Shown here: one piece after another, positions 6,040-6,701 of the stretch
Layout: each line of letters opens with the position of its first letter
Position numbering within the stretch: position 1 is the stretch's first letter
Origin: Candidatus Poribacteria bacterium
GTDB lineage: Bacteria; Poribacteria; WGA-4E; WGA-3G
NCBI GenBank assembly: GCA_028824575.1
Contig: JAPPDN010000266.1
Span: 1 to 6,701, forward strand
Reading direction: 5' to 3'
DNA length: 6,701 bases
Notes under the pieces: generated by a model
The model's input: only the letters and a program-made list of their open reading frames with translations
Database searches by the model: none
Told to the model about the DNA's origin: nothing
Translations under genes and position numbers: made by a program

Positions 6040-6045
6040 ATTATA
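6040..6045 (-). promoter_or_regulatory. Possible -10 element for the methyltransferase pair
   Basis: A perfect TATAAT on the minus strand lies 23 bases before the ATG of the first methyltransferase, in the 46-bp gap after the cupin gene. At 17 bases further upstream the hexamer is TCATAA, a poor -35 that overlaps the cupin stop codon. It could drive the methyltransferase pair independently of the cupin gene, or be chance in an A/T-rich patch. Confidence 0.3.
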
Positions 6046-6062
6046 CACGTTTGGCGGCGCGG

Positions 6063-6464
6063 TTATGAGCGGAGCGTATTCCACGGTGCTTCGTCAAAAA
6101 CATCAATGAGTTGGTATCCCTCTGCGCCTTTGGAAGGGCTCAAGGTCACAAACAACTTCGCTGATTGATCGGAGACGTTAAAGGAGGCGTGAACCATATC
6201 GGCTGGGATAAAGACGGAGTCGCCTGCATTGAGTGTCTGTTTCTTATCTTCGAGCCACTGTTCAACGCTGCCCTCTATAACGTAGATAACCTCTTCTTGG
6301 TCGGGATGTTTATGGAAGTCGTGTCCATAACCCGGGGAGAGGCTCACTTCCATGGCGACGATGTCTTTCGCGCCAGTACTTTCTGGTCGGCTGAGCCAAC
6401 CGATTGTGCCCCAGTCAAGTTCGTCTCGTTCTACGTTTGCTGATGCAATAAATTTTCCGTTCAC
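6063..6464 (-). CDS. Single-domain cupin protein
   Basis: A 133-residue small beta-barrel protein with one conserved cupin domain. Cupin motif 1 is present as HDFHKHPDQEEVIYVIEG (48-65), giving metal ligands H51, H53 and E57 or E58 and the closing G65. Motif 2 is GDSVFIPADMVHASFN (81-96), with ligand H92 and the conserved P87 and N96. It is therefore likely to bind a divalent metal. Such proteins include isomerases, dioxygenases and sugar- or ligand-sensing proteins; the sequence does not decide between them. No DNA-binding domain is fused. The start is GTG at 6464. GGAGG stands 12 bases ahead, no ATG is available near the N-terminus and upstream codons offer no better start. It lies 46 nt upstream of the methyltransferase pair and could share a transcript with it. 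The name cupin is secure; the biochemical role is open. Confidence 0.88.
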   Translation of the reverse strand: MNGKFIASANVERDELDWGTIGWLSRPESTGAKDIVAMEVSLSPGYGHDFHKHPDQEEVIYVIEGSVEQWLEDKKQTLNAGDSVFIPADMVHASFNVSDQSAKLFVTLSPSKGAEGYQLIDVFDEAPWNTLRS

Positions 6465-6494
6465 GGTGCTATAAATCCTCCTATTTATTCGCGA

Positions 6495-6522
6495 TGTAGG
6501 CGCGCCGTTAAGCGCGCCTACA
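6495..6522. repeat. Perfect 11-bp inverted repeat between the LamG and cupin genes
   Basis: TGTAGGCGCGC (6495-6505) and GCGCGCCTACA (6512-6522) pair exactly around the six bases CGTTAA. The stem is very G+C-rich in A/T-rich surroundings. It starts 17 bases after the stop of the LamG gene. No run of T follows the stem on either strand, so it is not a classical intrinsic terminator. It could still block or stabilise transcript ends, or be a REP-like dispersed palindrome. Confidence 0.75.
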
Positions 6523-6538
6523 AAAGAAATTAGTGCTG

Positions 6539-6701
6539 TTACCTATCGAATTTTAGGGTTGCCCAGGTTGTCGACAACTTCCCAAGCGGTTCGACAGGTG
6601 TTGACGCTGTATTCATTTCTGCTTGGATTTCTTCCTCATTGAGGGCACGGTTCCAGATGCGGACCTCATCAATAAGTCCGAGGAATTCACGGTTGTTTTC
6701 C
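6539..6701 (-). CDS. C-terminal end of a LamG/concanavalin A-like domain protein
   Basis: Only the last 53 codons lie in the window; the rest extends past the right edge. The frame reads EFLGLIDEVRIWNRALNEEEI, then a short linker and the ending KLSTTWATLKFDR before a TAA stop. IDEVRIWNRAL-x-EEEI is the very characteristic last strand and helix of LamG-type laminin G/concanavalin A-like domains, which bind carbohydrates or act as adhesion modules in secreted proteins. The protein is therefore probably exported or surface-associated, although the N-terminus and any signal peptide cannot be seen. The short tail after the domain looks like a conserved ending of this protein group rather than a new domain; that is recollection, not a search result. 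The stop precedes a strong palindrome and the cupin gene by about 75 bp. Confidence 0.75.
   Translation of the reverse strand, partial: ENNREFLGLIDEVRIWNRALNEEEIQAEMNTASTPVEPLGKLSTTWATLKFDR

Noticed and set aside
6495..6522. An intrinsic terminator for the LamG gene
   Set aside because: The stem is strong, but neither strand has a following run of T; it is listed as an inverted repeat instead.

Overview
All recognisable genes lie on the minus strand, so transcription runs from right to left. Nothing on the plus strand looks like a real gene. Gene content and style point to a bacterium with many dispersed non-coding repeats and LamG-type proteins. I infer Candidatus Poribacteria or a similar uncultured lineage, at low to moderate confidence, from four things: a eukaryote-like xylulokinase (SGQQHG signature), the LamG tail ending in a TTWATLKFDR-type sequence, the small MQESSVY-type proteins, and intergenic elements carrying AACCCAAC and GTAGCTCGTAACGAAG-type sequence. 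The window contains no rRNA, tRNA or other phylogenetic marker that could settle this.

Layout from right to left: the C-terminal end of a LamG/concanavalin A-like protein (6539-6701); a short gap with a perfect 11-bp inverted repeat; a single-domain cupin (6063-6464); two class I SAM-dependent methyltransferases overlapping by an ATGA junction (5189-6016 and 4374-5192), the second ending in a Trm112-like zinc domain; a 312-bp gene-free stretch with two copies of a ~92-bp direct repeat, the left copy forming the leader of the next gene; a short malate/lactate/ureidoglycolate dehydrogenase-family (Ldh_2) oxidoreductase (3084-4061); a 185-bp gap with repeated TTGGGTT/AACCCAA motifs; a thioredoxin-disulfide reductase (1936-2898); two tandem paralogous small helical proteins of unknown function (1646-1906 and 1278-1562); and a xylulokinase of the FGGY family that runs off the left edge (1-1196).

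Likely transcription units are the methyltransferase pair (translationally coupled) and trxB with the first small gene (29-nt gap). The genes do not add up to one recognised pathway. Xylulokinase and the Ldh_2 oxidoreductase would fit sugar or organic acid catabolism, the reductase fits thiol redox homeostasis, and the methyltransferase pair has unknown substrates. I see no defence system, CRISPR array, intact mobile element or RNA gene. The less ordinary material is the duplicated leader before the Ldh_2 gene, the duplicated small gene cassette, the methyltransferase carrying its own Trm112-like module, and the compact Ldh_2 protein.
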